Of a stretch of DNA of 64,000 nt, positions 26,500 to 35,240 are shown one piece after another. The position numbers were made by a program, and so were the translations under genes. The notes beneath the pieces were generated by a model. It worked only from the letters and a program-made list of their open reading frames with translations. It was not told where the DNA came from and searched no databases. Source of the DNA: WHSW01 sp963828755 (GTDB lineage Bacteria; Actinomycetota; Thermoleophilia; Solirubrobacterales; 70-9); the NCBI GenBank assembly GCA_963828755.1, contig CAWHFY010000023.1, positions 1-64,000 on the forward strand, given 5' to 3'. Each line of letters starts with the position of its first letter. Position 1 is the first letter of the stretch.

Positions 26500-28808
26500 C
26501 GGAGGGCAACGGGGCGGCGGCTCCGGTGAGCGGCCACATCCAGGTCGGCGCCGACGACGCGCACGGGCCCGCGGCCCCGGTGAACGAGGTCACCAAGGGC
26601 CTGACCGCGGGCGAGCGGGCGCTGCTCGGCGACCTGTTCGCGGTCATCGGCGAGCACACGGCCAACGGCGACCCGGCGATCGAGCGCGAGACGATCGAGC
26701 GCGCCTTCGCGTTCGCCTGCGAGCGCCACGCGGACCAGCGACGCAAGTCCGGCGAAGACTTCATCACCCACCCGGTGGAGGTGGCGAAGATCTGCGCCGG
26801 GCTGCGCCTCGACACCGAGACGCTGAGCGCCGCCCTACTGCATGACACGGTCGAGGACACGTCGGCCAGCCTCGACGAGGTCCGCGTGCAGTTCGGCGAC
26901 CAGATCGCTCAGTTGGTCGACGGCGTTACGAAGCTGACCGAGATCACCTTCCAGAGTCGCGACGAGCACCAGGCCGAGAACTACCGCAAGATGATGGTCG
27001 CGATGGCCACGGACGTCCGGGTCATCCTGATCAAGCTCGCCGACCGCCTGCACAACATGCGCACGCTGGAGGCGTTGCCGAAGCAGAAGCAGATCGAGAA
27101 GGCGCGCGAGACGCTCGAGATCTACGCGCCGCTTGCTCACCGCCTCGGAATTCACGCGATCAAGTGGGAGCTCGAGGACCTCTCGTTCCAGCGCCTGCAT
27201 CCGCGCAAGTACGAGGAGATCAAGAAGCTGGTCGCCCAGCAGCGCAACGAGCGTGAGTCCTACGTCACCGACGCCGGCGACTTCCTCGCCGCCGAGCTGA
27301 GCAAGGTCGGGATCGAGGCGCAGATCTCGGGCCGCGCCAAGCACTTCTATTCCATCTACGCGAAGATGTCGAAGAAGGGGCGCGAGTTCAACGAGATCTA
27401 TGACCTCACCGCGATGCGGGTGATCGTCGACTCGGTCAAGGACTGCTACGGCGCGATTGGGATCATCCACTCGATCTGGAAGCCGCTCCCCGGCCGGTTC
27501 AAGGACTTCATCGCGACGCCGAAGCTGAACCTGTACCAGGCGCTGCACACGACGGTGATCGGGCCCGAAGGCCGGCCGCTCGAGATCCAGATCCGCACGC
27601 CGGACATGCATGAGACGGCGGAGTACGGGATTGCGGCGCACGTGATCTACAAGGAGGGCGGCAAGGGGTCGGAGCGCGAGAAGATGACCTGGCTGCGCCA
27701 GCTCCTCGATAACGACGGCGACGAGGACGCGACCGAGTTCCTCGAGTCGCTGAAGGTCGACCTCTTCGAGGAGGAGGTGTTCGTGTTCACGCCGCGCGGC
27801 GAGGTCAAGAACCTGTCCGCGGGGTCAACGCCGCTCGACTTCGCCTACTCGGTCCACACCGACATCGGCCACCGCTGCGTCGGCGCCAAGGTCAACGGCA
27901 AAATCGTGCCGCTGCACTACCAGCTCAAGTCCGGCGACATCGTCGAGATCCTGACGTCGAAGCAGGACCGCGGGCCGTCGCGCGACTGGCTCGCGCTGGT
28001 GCGGACGAGCCGGGCGCGCAACAAGATTCGGGCCTCGCTGAAGCGCGAGCGGCGCGAGGATGCCGAGCACCGCGGACGCGACGAGCTGCAGACGGCCCTG
28101 CGCAAGAACGGGCTGCCGCCCCAGCGGATCGCCGGCTCGCCGCTGCTCGCCGACCTGACCCGCGAGATGGGCTTCCGAAAGGCCGACGACTTCTACATCG
28201 CGCTCGGCCAGGGCAAGATCTCGACGAAGACCGTCGTCACCAAGGTGATGCAACGACTCAAGTCCGGCGACGCGGTCGCGGGGGACGAGACCGAGGCGCG
28301 CCTGGCGGGGGTGCTCGAGGGCCGCGACGAGCGTCAGCGCCGCACTCAGGACGCGTCCAGCTACGGGATCAAGGTCGAGGGCGTCGACGACGTCGTCGTC
28401 CGGCTCGCCAAGTGCTGTCGCCCGGTCCCGGGCGACGAGATCGTCGGCTACGTCTCGCTCGGGCGCGGCATCACGATCCACCGCGACGACTGCAAGAACG
28501 TCAGCGCGCTGATGAAGGCGCCGGAGCGGTTCACCAACGTTTCTTGGGCCGGCGACAACGCCACCTCCTACCGAGTCGAGCTCCAGGTCGATGCGTGGGA
28601 TCGAACTCGCCTCCTTGAAGACCTGTCGAGGACGTTCTCGGAGGCGGGCGTGAACATCCTCGAGGCCAACTGCTCGACCAAGCACCCGATGGTGCGCAAC
28701 CGGTTCGTGGTCGAGGTCGGCGACTCGCAGCAGCTGAAGCAGTGCATCAACCGGTTGCGCAGCCTCGACGCCGTGTTCGATGCGTATCGGGTGACGCCGA
28801 CTGATTAA
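26451..28808 (+). CDS. rel: Bifunctional (p)ppGpp synthetase/hydrolase
   Basis: Stringent-response enzyme that makes and degrades (p)ppGpp, 785 aa. The HD hydrolase domain carries LLHDTVEDT. The synthetase domain has YDLTAMRVIVDSVKDCY and RFKDFIATPKLNLYQALHT; RFKD is the form found in bifunctional Rel/SpoT. The TGS domain starts at VFVFTPRGEVKNL and the ACT domain at YRVELQVDAWDRTRLLEDLS. GTG 26451 would overlap recJ by 49 nt; GTG 26526 or 26580 are credible later starts, because the first 45 residues are low complexity. It ends at the heptamer repeat. Confidence 0.94.
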   Translation: MLRGGSAIPERAKTELAEGNGAAAPVSGHIQVGADDAHGPAAPVNEVTKGLTAGERALLGDLFAVIGEHTANGDPAIERETIERAFAFACERHADQRRKSGEDFITHPVEVAKICAGLRLDTETLSAALLHDTVEDTSASLDEVRVQFGDQIAQLVDGVTKLTEITFQSRDEHQAENYRKMMVAMATDVRVILIKLADRLHNMRTLEALPKQKQIEKARETLEIYAPLAHRLGIHAIKWELEDLSFQRLHPRKYEEIKKLVAQQRNERESYVTDAGDFLAAELSKVGIEAQISGRAKHFYSIYAKMSKKGREFNEIYDLTAMRVIVDSVKDCYGAIGIIHSIWKPLPGRFKDFIATPKLNLYQALHTTVIGPEGRPLEIQIRTPDMHETAEYGIAAHVIYKEGGKGSEREKMTWLRQLLDNDGDEDATEFLESLKVDLFEEEVFVFTPRGEVKNLSAGSTPLDFAYSVHTDIGHRCVGAKVNGKIVPLHYQLKSGDIVEILTSKQDRGPSRDWLALVRTSRARNKIRASLKRERREDAEHRGRDELQTALRKNGLPPQRIAGSPLLADLTREMGFRKADDFYIALGQGKISTKTVVTKVMQRLKSGDAVAGDETEARLAGVLEGRDERQRRTQDASSYGIKVEGVDDVVVRLAKCCRPVPGDEIVGYVSLGRGITIHRDDCKNVSALMKAPERFTNVSWAGDNATSYRVELQVDAWDRTRLLEDLSRTFSEAGVNILEANCSTKHPMVRNRFVVEVGDSQQLKQCINRLRSLDAVFDAYRVTPTD

Positions 28809-28813
28809 CGAGG

Positions 28814-28841
28814 TTGCTCGTTGTTAGTTGCTCGTTCCTCG
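28814..28841 (-). repeat. 28-bp element of four degenerate heptamers (site A)
   Basis: Four 7-base units run from 28814. On the minus strand the units match the consensus GAGCGAC/GAGCAAC (for example CGAGCAA). The element spans the rel/glycosyltransferase junction and contains the likely TTG start of the glycosyltransferase. Confidence 0.7.
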
Positions 28842-29687
28842 GGGCCGGCCGTTTCGGTCATCGTGCCGCTGAGCGGGGACGTGGCGTACGCGGAGCGCGC
28901 ACGGGAGGCGTTCGAGCGTCTCGAGTTGGGTCCGGGCGACGAACTGATCGTTGTCGACAACACGTCCGACGGGGTCGCGAGCGGGATAGTCGATCGCGTC
29001 GCGACCGTGGTCCACGCGCCGCAGCAGGCGTCCTCGTACTTCGCCCGCAACGCCGGCGCCGCCGACGCCACGGGGGACTGGCTGCTGTTCGTCGACGCGG
29101 ACTGCGTCCCCGAGCCCGACCTGATCGACAGATACTTCGACGAGCCGATCGGCGAGGGCGCCGGGGCGGTCGCCGGCGGCATCATCGGGGTCACCGAGCA
29201 GGACTCGCTGCTCGCCCGCTACGCGCGAGATCGCAACTTCCTCGACCAGGCCGAGGGCATGCACGGCTCGGCTGGGGTCGCGGCCGCGACGGGCAACCTC
29301 CTGATCCGCCGGGATACGTTCGACGAGCTCGGCGGCTTCGCCGACGGGATTCGCTCGGCGGGCGACGTCGACTTCTGTTGGCGAATGCGCGCGGCCGGAT
29401 GGGACCTCGAGCAGCGCCCCGCGGCCAGGGTCGAGCACCACCACCGCGAGCACCTGGGCTCGTTCCTGGCGATGATCGCCCGCTACGGCGCCGGGTCGCG
29501 CTGGCTCAACGAGCGCCACCCGGGCGCGGCGCCGCGCTGGCCGCTGGTCCACGGCCTGGTCGGCTCCGCATGGGACGTCAGCGGCCACTTGCTCCGAGGC
29601 CAGCTCGAGCCCGCGACCTTCCGCGCCCTGGACGGGCTCGGCTTGATCGCCCACAACGTGGGTTACCGGGCCGGCAACGAGGTCTGA
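28821..29687 (+). CDS. Family 2 glycosyltransferase
   Basis: A 288-aa GT-A enzyme: SVIVPLSGDVAYAER (nucleotide-sugar strand), LIVVDNTSDG, the metal-binding DADC in LLFVDADCVPEPDL, then ATGNLLIRRDTFDELGGF and SAGDVDFCWRMRAAGW (acceptor/base region). It is probably cytoplasmic and peripheral, building an exopolysaccharide or glycolipid. The TTG start at 28821 sits inside a heptamer repeat, so its first six residues are repeat-derived; no later start precedes the first strand closely. Confidence 0.82.
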   Translation: MLVARSSGPAVSVIVPLSGDVAYAERAREAFERLELGPGDELIVVDNTSDGVASGIVDRVATVVHAPQQASSYFARNAGAADATGDWLLFVDADCVPEPDLIDRYFDEPIGEGAGAVAGGIIGVTEQDSLLARYARDRNFLDQAEGMHGSAGVAAATGNLLIRRDTFDELGGFADGIRSAGDVDFCWRMRAAGWDLEQRPAARVEHHHREHLGSFLAMIARYGAGSRWLNERHPGAAPRWPLVHGLVGSAWDVSGHLLRGQLEPATFRALDGLGLIAHNVGYRAGNEV

Positions 29688-29811
29688 ACTCGCGCGCGTG
29701 CCGAACCCGGCGCAGCGCCTGGCTCAGCCGTGGCGGTCACTTGTCGTCCCAAGCGCGGGCGGCCGCTTGCAGATCCGCGATGGCGACCGCGCGGGCGCGC
29801 AGACTGAGCCG

Positions 29812-30219
29812 ATGAACGAAACGACCACCACCGCGCTGCTCGCGCTCGCCATTCTCGCGCTCACCTGGCTCGCGATCGCCCACCTCCGCTATCGGCTCAC
29901 GCATCGCTACGACGAGGCCGACCTGGCCGCCGCTCGCAAGGACGCCACCAAGCGCAGCCGCAGCGTCCTCGCCGGCAAGGCGGGGGAGCAGATGGCGCCG
30001 CTGGTCCCGGCGTTCAGCGACCGCTTCGACCCGGCGGAGGCGCGCTTTCTCGGCGCGCCGATCGACTACGTCGTCTTCGACGGGCTCGGCCGCGGCGAGC
30101 TGCGCGAGGTCGTGCTGGTCGAGGTGAAGACCGGCGCCTCGCGCCTGAGCGCCAGCGAACGCGAGGTTGAGCGGGCGATCGCTGAGGGCCGCGTCAGGTT
30201 CGAGACGCTGCGGCTTTAG
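29812..30219 (+). CDS. Membrane-anchored Holliday-junction-resolvase-like nuclease
   Basis: A 135-aa protein with one N-terminal membrane helix (TTTALLALAILALTWLAIAHL), a basic linker and a PD-(D/E)XK-type core: FDPAEARFLGAPIDYVVFDGL (Asp) and LVEVKTGASRLSASER (Glu-x-Lys). This is the pattern of the endonuclease family related to archaeal Holliday junction resolvases. The membrane anchor is usual for that family, and its job is unclear. The gene converges on a HIT gene and overlaps its end by 26 bp. Confidence 0.75.
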   Translation: MNETTTTALLALAILALTWLAIAHLRYRLTHRYDEADLAAARKDATKRSRSVLAGKAGEQMAPLVPAFSDRFDPAEARFLGAPIDYVVFDGLGRGELREVVLVEVKTGASRLSASEREVERAIAEGRVRFETLRL

Positions 30220-30641
30220 CGACCGCGTCGCGGATCAGCTCCGCGGTCTCGGCTGCGTGGTCGTCGTGCGAGTACTTGGTCCGCGGCCAGAAGAACCCGC
30301 GCAGGCCGTCCTTCTTCACCCGGGGGACGACGTGCGTATGCAGGTGCGGGACCGACTGGCTGACGATGTTGTTGATCGCGACGAACGAGCCCTGTGCGCC
30401 CATCGCGGCGGGCACGGCGGCCGACAGCACCCGGACGTTGGCGAAGTACGGCTCGATCAGTTCCGCGGGCAGGTCCGGGAGCGTCTCGTGATGGGCGCGC
30501 GGCACGAGCAGCGTGTGGCCGTGAAAGAGCGGCCTGATGTCGAGGAACGCGAGGGAGATCTCGTCCTCGAAGACGATCTCAGCCGCGGTTTCGCCGGCGA
30601 CGATGCGAGCAGAAGCGGCACGCGGGGTCGGCCTCAGGCAA
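30194..30641 (-). CDS. HIT-family nucleotide hydrolase (frameshifted)
   Basis: Histidine-triad protein acting on nucleotide phosphoramidates or dinucleoside polyphosphates. The triad is VPHLHTHVVPR. Reading the minus strand from TTG 30641 (overlapping the lipid-kinase stop) gives a DPACRFC start, then after one extra base near 30606 IVAGETAAEIVFEDEISLAFLDIRPLFHGHTLLVPRAHHE. A frame break is the simplest explanation, since the later GTG at 30505 would miss the conserved N-terminal strands. It is the last gene of a minus-strand run. Confidence 0.78.
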
Positions 30642-31647
30642 TGATCGTCAGCGCCCCCGGATCGATCGCCAGCGCGAGCTCGGGGTGGACGCCGATGAAG
30701 TCGCCGTCGACCTGGATCGGAAACGGGCGCACATCGCCGTCGGTGCCGGTCGTGACCGACGTGACGCGAGCCTCGGTGACGTCGTCGAAGTGGTCGATCT
30801 GGCGGTGCCCGGGAGCCCGCAGGCGCTCGGTGAGCACCCGGGCGATGATCGGCCCCATGTCACGCTGAGCTGCGCGGCGCAGGACTGCGACCGAGAGCGT
30901 CCCGTCGTCGATCTCGACGTTCTCGCAGACGCGCACCGGGCGGCTGCCGAAGTAGGTGAACGGGTCGGAGTTCTGGGCCAGAATGGTGACCCCCTCGGCC
31001 GTATGCGGGCCGGCCTCGAGCCGCATCCGCACCGGGTTGCGCAGGTAGTCGCGATAAAAGGAGCCGACCGCAACCCACGTGTAGAAGTACGGCCCGGCCT
31101 TTGCCTTCAGCTTCGGCTTGCGGTCGACCCGCATCGCCGCCGAGGCGTCGAGGCCGGACCCGCAGGAGAAGACGAAGCGGCGCCCATTGGCAATCCCGAG
31201 GTCGATCCGACGGGGCTCGAAGCGGTCGGCGAGCCCGAGCAGGTGCTCGGTCGCGTCGACGACGTCGTCCGGGATCCCGAGTGTGCGCGCGACGACGTTG
31301 GTCGAGCCCCCGGGCAGGATCGAGACCGGGACGTCTGTCCCAGCGAGCCCGTTGGCGACCTCGTTCAACGTCCCGTCGCCGCCGAACGCGACGACCAGGT
31401 CGTAGCCACCGTCGATCGCCTCGCGACCGATCTCGGTCGCGTGGTTCTGCGCCTCGGTCGAGACCGCCTCGACCTCATAGCGGCCCTGAAGCGCGTAGAC
31501 GACGAGGTTCTTGAGCCGGTCGGAGACCGTCGTCGCGTATGGGTTGACGATGATCAGCATCCGCTTCTTGCGCGGCCGAAGCGGTTCGCCGGCGCCCGAC
31601 GAGGTCGGCAGGGGAGGGGCCTTGATCGTGGGGGCGACGGCGCTCAC
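30634..31647 (-). CDS. Diacylglycerol kinase-family lipid kinase
   Basis: A 337-aa kinase of the DagK/YegS/LCB5 family that phosphorylates diacylglycerol or related lipids for recycling to phospholipid. Visible are RMLIIVNPYATT, the nucleotide loop VAFGGDGTLNEVANGL, PGGSTNVVARTLG and a C-terminal beta domain (VQVDGDFIGVHPELALAIDPGAL). The start GTG 31647 has a TACGAT box 6 nt upstream on the minus strand (31654-31659), suggesting a leaderless message. Its stop overlaps the HIT start. Confidence 0.88.
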   Translation of the reverse strand: MSAVAPTIKAPPLPTSSGAGEPLRPRKKRMLIIVNPYATTVSDRLKNLVVYALQGRYEVEAVSTEAQNHATEIGREAIDGGYDLVVAFGGDGTLNEVANGLAGTDVPVSILPGGSTNVVARTLGIPDDVVDATEHLLGLADRFEPRRIDLGIANGRRFVFSCGSGLDASAAMRVDRKPKLKAKAGPYFYTWVAVGSFYRDYLRNPVRMRLEAGPHTAEGVTILAQNSDPFTYFGSRPVRVCENVEIDDGTLSVAVLRRAAQRDMGPIIARVLTERLRAPGHRQIDHFDDVTEARVTSVTTGTDGDVRPFPIQVDGDFIGVHPELALAIDPGALTIIA

Positions 31648-31653
31648 CGCGGG

Positions 31654-31659
31654 ATCGTA
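31654..31659 (-). promoter_or_regulatory. Putative leaderless -10 box for the lipid kinase
   Basis: TACGAT on the minus strand lies 6 nt from GTG 31647, matching other starts in the window. Confidence 0.35.
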
Positions 31660-31692
31660 GCCACCGTCACACCGGCGGCCGGACCCGGGCGC

Positions 31693-32754
31693 TCAAGCGG
31701 CCGGCGGGATCGCGACCTCGCCCTCGGCGCCGGTCGCCTCGAAGCGCACGAGATCGCCGTCGGCGACCTCGCGCACGAGGCCGGCGTCGATCAGCAGGTC
31801 GACGTGGCCAACCACCTCGGAGAGCGTGAGGAACGCCTGGGTGACGGCGACGTTCCCCCACAGCTCCTGGGCGAGCTCGTAGGCGGTCCGCGGCCGCTCG
31901 ACGATCAGCCCGCGTAGCTTCTCCGCGCGGCGGCGGTGCAGGGCGAAGCGGTCGTCGATCAGGCCGACGTGGTCGGTGATCGGCTCGCCGTGGCCCGGGA
32001 GCAGGATCTCGGCCGGCAACTCGCGGGTGCGGGCGAGCGACCGCAGGTAGGTGACCAGCGCCTTCGGGCGCTCGTCGCTTCCGTCGAGCGGCTTCGAGAG
32101 CAGGGGGTTCGAGGAGATGTGGCCGATCAGGTGGTCGGCGCAGATCAGGATCGTGCGGTCTGCGTCCCAAAAGAGCGTGTCCGAGGGACTATGGCCGGGG
32201 CGCAGCTGCACCTCGAGCGTGCGATCGCGCAGCTCGAGCAGCTCGCCGTCGGCGAGCGGGCGGTCGACATGCGCCGCCGACCCCCAGCCGCGAAAGCTCG
32301 CCGAGACGCTGCGAAGCGCGCTGACGACGTCCGCCGGGACCCCGTAGCGGCGCATCAAAGCGCCGGCGAACTCATCGTCCCGCTCGGTATCAGCCCCGTA
32401 ACGCTCGACGAACGGGACGACGACATCGATCGCTGCGACCGAAGCCCCCGACCGCCCGGCGGCGATCTCGACCAGGCCGAGGTGGTCGATGTGCTGGTGG
32501 GTGATCACGATGAGCTCGAGGTCCTCGATCGAGTGCCCGGCGGCGGCGAGCTGGCGCTCGAGCTCGTCGAGCGACTTGCCCGAGTTCGGGCCGGTATCGA
32601 TCAGGGTCAGTGGCGCGTCCTCGAGCAGGTAGCAGTTCACTCGGCCGACCGCGAACGGGGTCGGGATCTGCAGGCGCCTGATCCCCGCAGCCTCCGCCGT
32701 GAGCAAAGCCTGGTGGCTGCTCCGCTTCGCGTCCGCGCCGCCGGCGTCCGTCAC
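31693..32754 (-). CDS. Metallo-beta-lactamase-fold hydrolase (LACTB2-like)
   Basis: A 353-aa binuclear zinc hydrolase. The metal motif is VITHQHIDHLG, with further ligands in LRPGHSPSD, ILICADHL and LLPGHGEP. After the MBL fold (residues about 25-260) comes a winged-helix-like C-terminal domain (RPRTAYELAQELWG, LSEVVGHVDLLIDAGLV), the LACTB2-type arrangement. LACTB2 relatives include RNases and thioesterases; the substrate here is unknown. It starts 4 bp after the phosphomutase stop, so the two are co-transcribed. Confidence 0.82.
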   Translation of the reverse strand: MTDAGGADAKRSSHQALLTAEAAGIRRLQIPTPFAVGRVNCYLLEDAPLTLIDTGPNSGKSLDELERQLAAAGHSIEDLELIVITHQHIDHLGLVEIAAGRSGASVAAIDVVVPFVERYGADTERDDEFAGALMRRYGVPADVVSALRSVSASFRGWGSAAHVDRPLADGELLELRDRTLEVQLRPGHSPSDTLFWDADRTILICADHLIGHISSNPLLSKPLDGSDERPKALVTYLRSLARTRELPAEILLPGHGEPITDHVGLIDDRFALHRRRAEKLRGLIVERPRTAYELAQELWGNVAVTQAFLTLSEVVGHVDLLIDAGLVREVADGDLVRFEATGAEGEVAIPPAA

Positions 32755-32758
32755 AGAC

Positions 32759-34123
32759 TCACGAGTGGATGAGCTCCAGCACCTGATCGCGCTTTTGCTC
32801 CATGTCCTGGCGGGAGACCAGCGACTCGAGGTTGAGGCGCAGGAGCGGCTCGGTGTTGGACGGCCGGACGTTGAAGTGCCAGTCCGGGTAGTCGACCGAG
32901 ACGCCGTCGAGCCAGCTGATCTCGGAGTCGGCGTGGGCGTCGGCGATCTCGTTCATCTTCGCGTCCTGGTCGGCGACCTCGGAGTTGATCTCGCCGGAGA
33001 TGAAGTAGCGGCTGCGGAACTCCCCGACCAGTTCCGAGAGCGGTCGTCCCTCGACGCCGAGCAACTCGAGGACGAAGAGCGCCGGCAAGCTGCCGGAGTC
33101 CGCGCACCAGAACTCGCGGAAGTAGTAATGACCCGAGACCTCGCCGCCGAACGCGCCGTTGTGCTCACGCATCGCCTGCTTGAAGAAGGCGTGGCCGACC
33201 CGGTTGATGCGTGGGGTGCCGCCGGCAGCGGTGACCGTGTCGGGGACCGCGCGGCTGGCGCGCACGTCGTAGAGGATGTCGGCGCCGGGTTGCTTGGAGA
33301 GCACCAGCCTCGAGAGCAGCGCGGTGAGGAAGTCGCCGTCGACGAATTCGCCGTGGTCGTCGATGAAGAAGCAGCGGTCGGCGTCGCCGTCCCAGGCGAT
33401 CCCGAGGTCCGCACCCTCGGCCAGCACTCGGTCAATGATGAACTGGCGGTTCTCGGGCAGCAGCGGATTCGGCTCGTGGTCGGGGAACTCGCCGTCCGGG
33501 ACCCAGTAGGTCTCGACCAGTTCTAGCGGGAGGCGCTCGAGCAGCGGGCCGACCATCGGCCCCGCCATGCCGTTGCCGCCGTCGACGACCACCTTCAGCG
33601 GCCTCACGTCCTCGACCTCGATCGAGGCGAGCGCATGGCGCTGGAAGTCGTCGTAGATGTCGACCACCTCGACCTCGCCGCCGCCGGGGGCGTCACCAAG
33701 CTCGCCGGAGAGGATCAGGTCGCGGACGTCGCCTATGCCCGCGTCGCCGGAGAGGGCCAGTGCCCCCTCACGCACCAACTTCACCCCCGTGTAGGCCTTC
33801 GGATTGTGCGACGCGGTGACCATCGCACCGCCGTCGAGCTGGCGGGATCCAACCAGGAAATAGAGCATCTCGGTGCCGACCATCCCTGCGTCGACGACGG
33901 TGGCCCCCTCGACGACGATCCCGTCGCGCAACCGCCCCGCCATCTCCGGCGCCTGCAATCGCATGTCGCGGCCGAGCCCGATCCGCAGCTCGGTGACCGG
34001 CTTGTCCCGCAGTTTGGCGAGAACCCGGGCGAAGGCGCGGCCGAGCTGGTAGTTGACCTCGCCGTCCATCTCCTCGCCGTAGAGGCCGCGGACGTCGTAC
34101 GCCTTGAAGATCGATGGCTTCAC
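32759..34123 (-). CDS. Phosphomannomutase/phosphoglucomutase
   Basis: A 454-aa alpha-D-phosphohexomutase interconverting hexose 6- and 1-phosphates, feeding nucleotide-sugar synthesis. Motifs: active-site Ser in VTASHNPKAYTG, metal loop AWDGDADRCFF, sugar loop GGEVSGHYYFRE and phosphate site VRPSNTEPLLRL. I chose GTG 34123 (VKPSIFKAYDVRG), 1 nt after the HIT stop; TTG 34132 is an alternative. The nearby CDP-sugar genes could use its glucose 1-phosphate. Confidence 0.93.
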   Translation of the reverse strand: MKPSIFKAYDVRGLYGEEMDGEVNYQLGRAFARVLAKLRDKPVTELRIGLGRDMRLQAPEMAGRLRDGIVVEGATVVDAGMVGTEMLYFLVGSRQLDGGAMVTASHNPKAYTGVKLVREGALALSGDAGIGDVRDLILSGELGDAPGGGEVEVVDIYDDFQRHALASIEVEDVRPLKVVVDGGNGMAGPMVGPLLERLPLELVETYWVPDGEFPDHEPNPLLPENRQFIIDRVLAEGADLGIAWDGDADRCFFIDDHGEFVDGDFLTALLSRLVLSKQPGADILYDVRASRAVPDTVTAAGGTPRINRVGHAFFKQAMREHNGAFGGEVSGHYYFREFWCADSGSLPALFVLELLGVEGRPLSELVGEFRSRYFISGEINSEVADQDAKMNEIADAHADSEISWLDGVSVDYPDWHFNVRPSNTEPLLRLNLESLVSRQDMEQKRDQVLELIHS

Positions 34124-34124
34124 G

Positions 34125-34616
34125 TCAGTCAAAGGTGCCTCGCAGCATCTCGTAGCTCTGCTCAACCGTCTGCGGCATCACCCTGGTGTCTCCGAGGACG
34201 GGCATGAAGTTCGTGTCGCCTCCCCAGCGCGGCACGACGTGCATGTGGATGTGGTGCTCGACCCCGGCGCCGGCCACCCGGCCCTGGTTGAAGCCGACGT
34301 TGAAGCCGTGGGGCGCGTACGTCTCCTCGAGGACGCGGATGCCTCGCTGCGCGAGGGCCATTATCTCCGCGCAGGTCTCGCGGTCGAGCTCGGCGATCGT
34401 GCCAACGTGCGCGTAGGGAGCGACCATCAGGTGGCCGTTGGTGTACGGGAAGAGGTTGAGGATCACGAAGCAGCGCTCGCCGCGGTGGAGGATCAGGTTC
34501 TCCTCGTCGGCGTCCTCGGCCGGCTTCGCGCAGAAGATGCACTCCTGCTCGACGTCCTTGGAGGCGTCCTTCACGTACGCGAGGCGCCACGGCGCCCAGA
34601 TCCGCTGATTGGCCAC
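34125..34616 (-). CDS. HIT-family protein (Ap4A phosphorylase/hydrolase type)
   Basis: A 163-aa histidine-triad protein with the triad HHIHMHVVPRWGGDTNFMPV and an N-terminal ECIFC zinc pair. The WAPWRLAYV opening matches actinobacterial HIT proteins related to Ap4A phosphorylase. GTG 34616 is preceded 8 nt upstream by TAGGAT on the same strand (34625-34630), another leaderless candidate. It heads the minus-strand operon HIT - phosphohexomutase - MBL hydrolase. Confidence 0.88.
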   Translation of the reverse strand: MANQRIWAPWRLAYVKDASKDVEQECIFCAKPAEDADEENLILHRGERCFVILNLFPYTNGHLMVAPYAHVGTIAELDRETCAEIMALAQRGIRVLEETYAPHGFNVGFNQGRVAGAGVEHHIHMHVVPRWGGDTNFMPVLGDTRVMPQTVEQSYEMLRGTFD

Positions 34617-34624
34617 ACCGCGGG

Positions 34625-34630
34625 ATCCTA
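34625..34630 (-). promoter_or_regulatory. Putative leaderless -10 box for the HIT gene
   Basis: TAGGAT on the minus strand, 8 nt before GTG 34616; no Shine-Dalgarno sequence. Confidence 0.4.
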
Positions 34631-35086
34631 CGGATGGCGGCGAATTGAGCCGAGGCCCCAGGTCTTCGCCAGCCAGGCGGGGACGACCGCGTCCAGTTCG
34701 CGCTCGAGCTCGGTGCCCCGGGCGTCGTCGACCACCCACCAGGAGACGTCCGCGTCGACTTCGCCGGCCGATGGGTAGATGTAGACGCAGCCGTAGAGCT
34801 CGGTCTCGCCCGCGTTCAGGACCGCGTAGTTGAAGCCGTCGCCCGCGTTCATCTCGTCGACGTGGTGGACGAGGTCCTCGCGGTCGACGTCGACGCTCAT
34901 CGACTCAGGCGGCCAGCCCCACGCCTCGCCGTAGACCGCGAACAGGCTCTCGCGACTCCCCATCACCGCGGGCAGATCGATCTCGGCATCATCAGCCCGG
35001 ATCGGCCGCAAATGATGCCCCGACTCGAGATCGAGCCGGTCGGGATACGAAAAATCAGCCGAGATCCAGCTCACGAGGCAAGCCAT
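34628..35086 (-). CDS. GNAT-like N-acetyltransferase
   Basis: A 152-aa protein starting at ATG 35086. The stretch HHLRPIRADDAEIDLPAVM, then NAGDGFNYAVLNAGETELYGCVYIYPS and DADVSWWVVDDARGTELERELDAVV follow the GNAT order of strands, with a weak acetyl-CoA loop. The family call is moderate because the usual Q/RxxGxG/A loop is not clean. The 154 bp upstream (35087-35240) shows no gene. Confidence 0.6.
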   Translation of the reverse strand: MACLVSWISADFSYPDRLDLESGHHLRPIRADDAEIDLPAVMGSRESLFAVYGEAWGWPPESMSVDVDREDLVHHVDEMNAGDGFNYAVLNAGETELYGCVYIYPSAGEVDADVSWWVVDDARGTELERELDAVVPAWLAKTWGLGSIRRHP

Positions 35087-35240
35087 GACGCGCAAGCAGA
35101 CCTCTGCGGGGGCGGGGCGGGCGGACGCGGACACCCAGGAGCCCGGGCCACCGAGGCCGGTCCCCGGCGGGCGCTGCCACCCGGGCGACGTCCGCGGGCC
35201 CGTCCTCTCGCTCCGCCATGAGGACGTTGGCCGACTTTGC

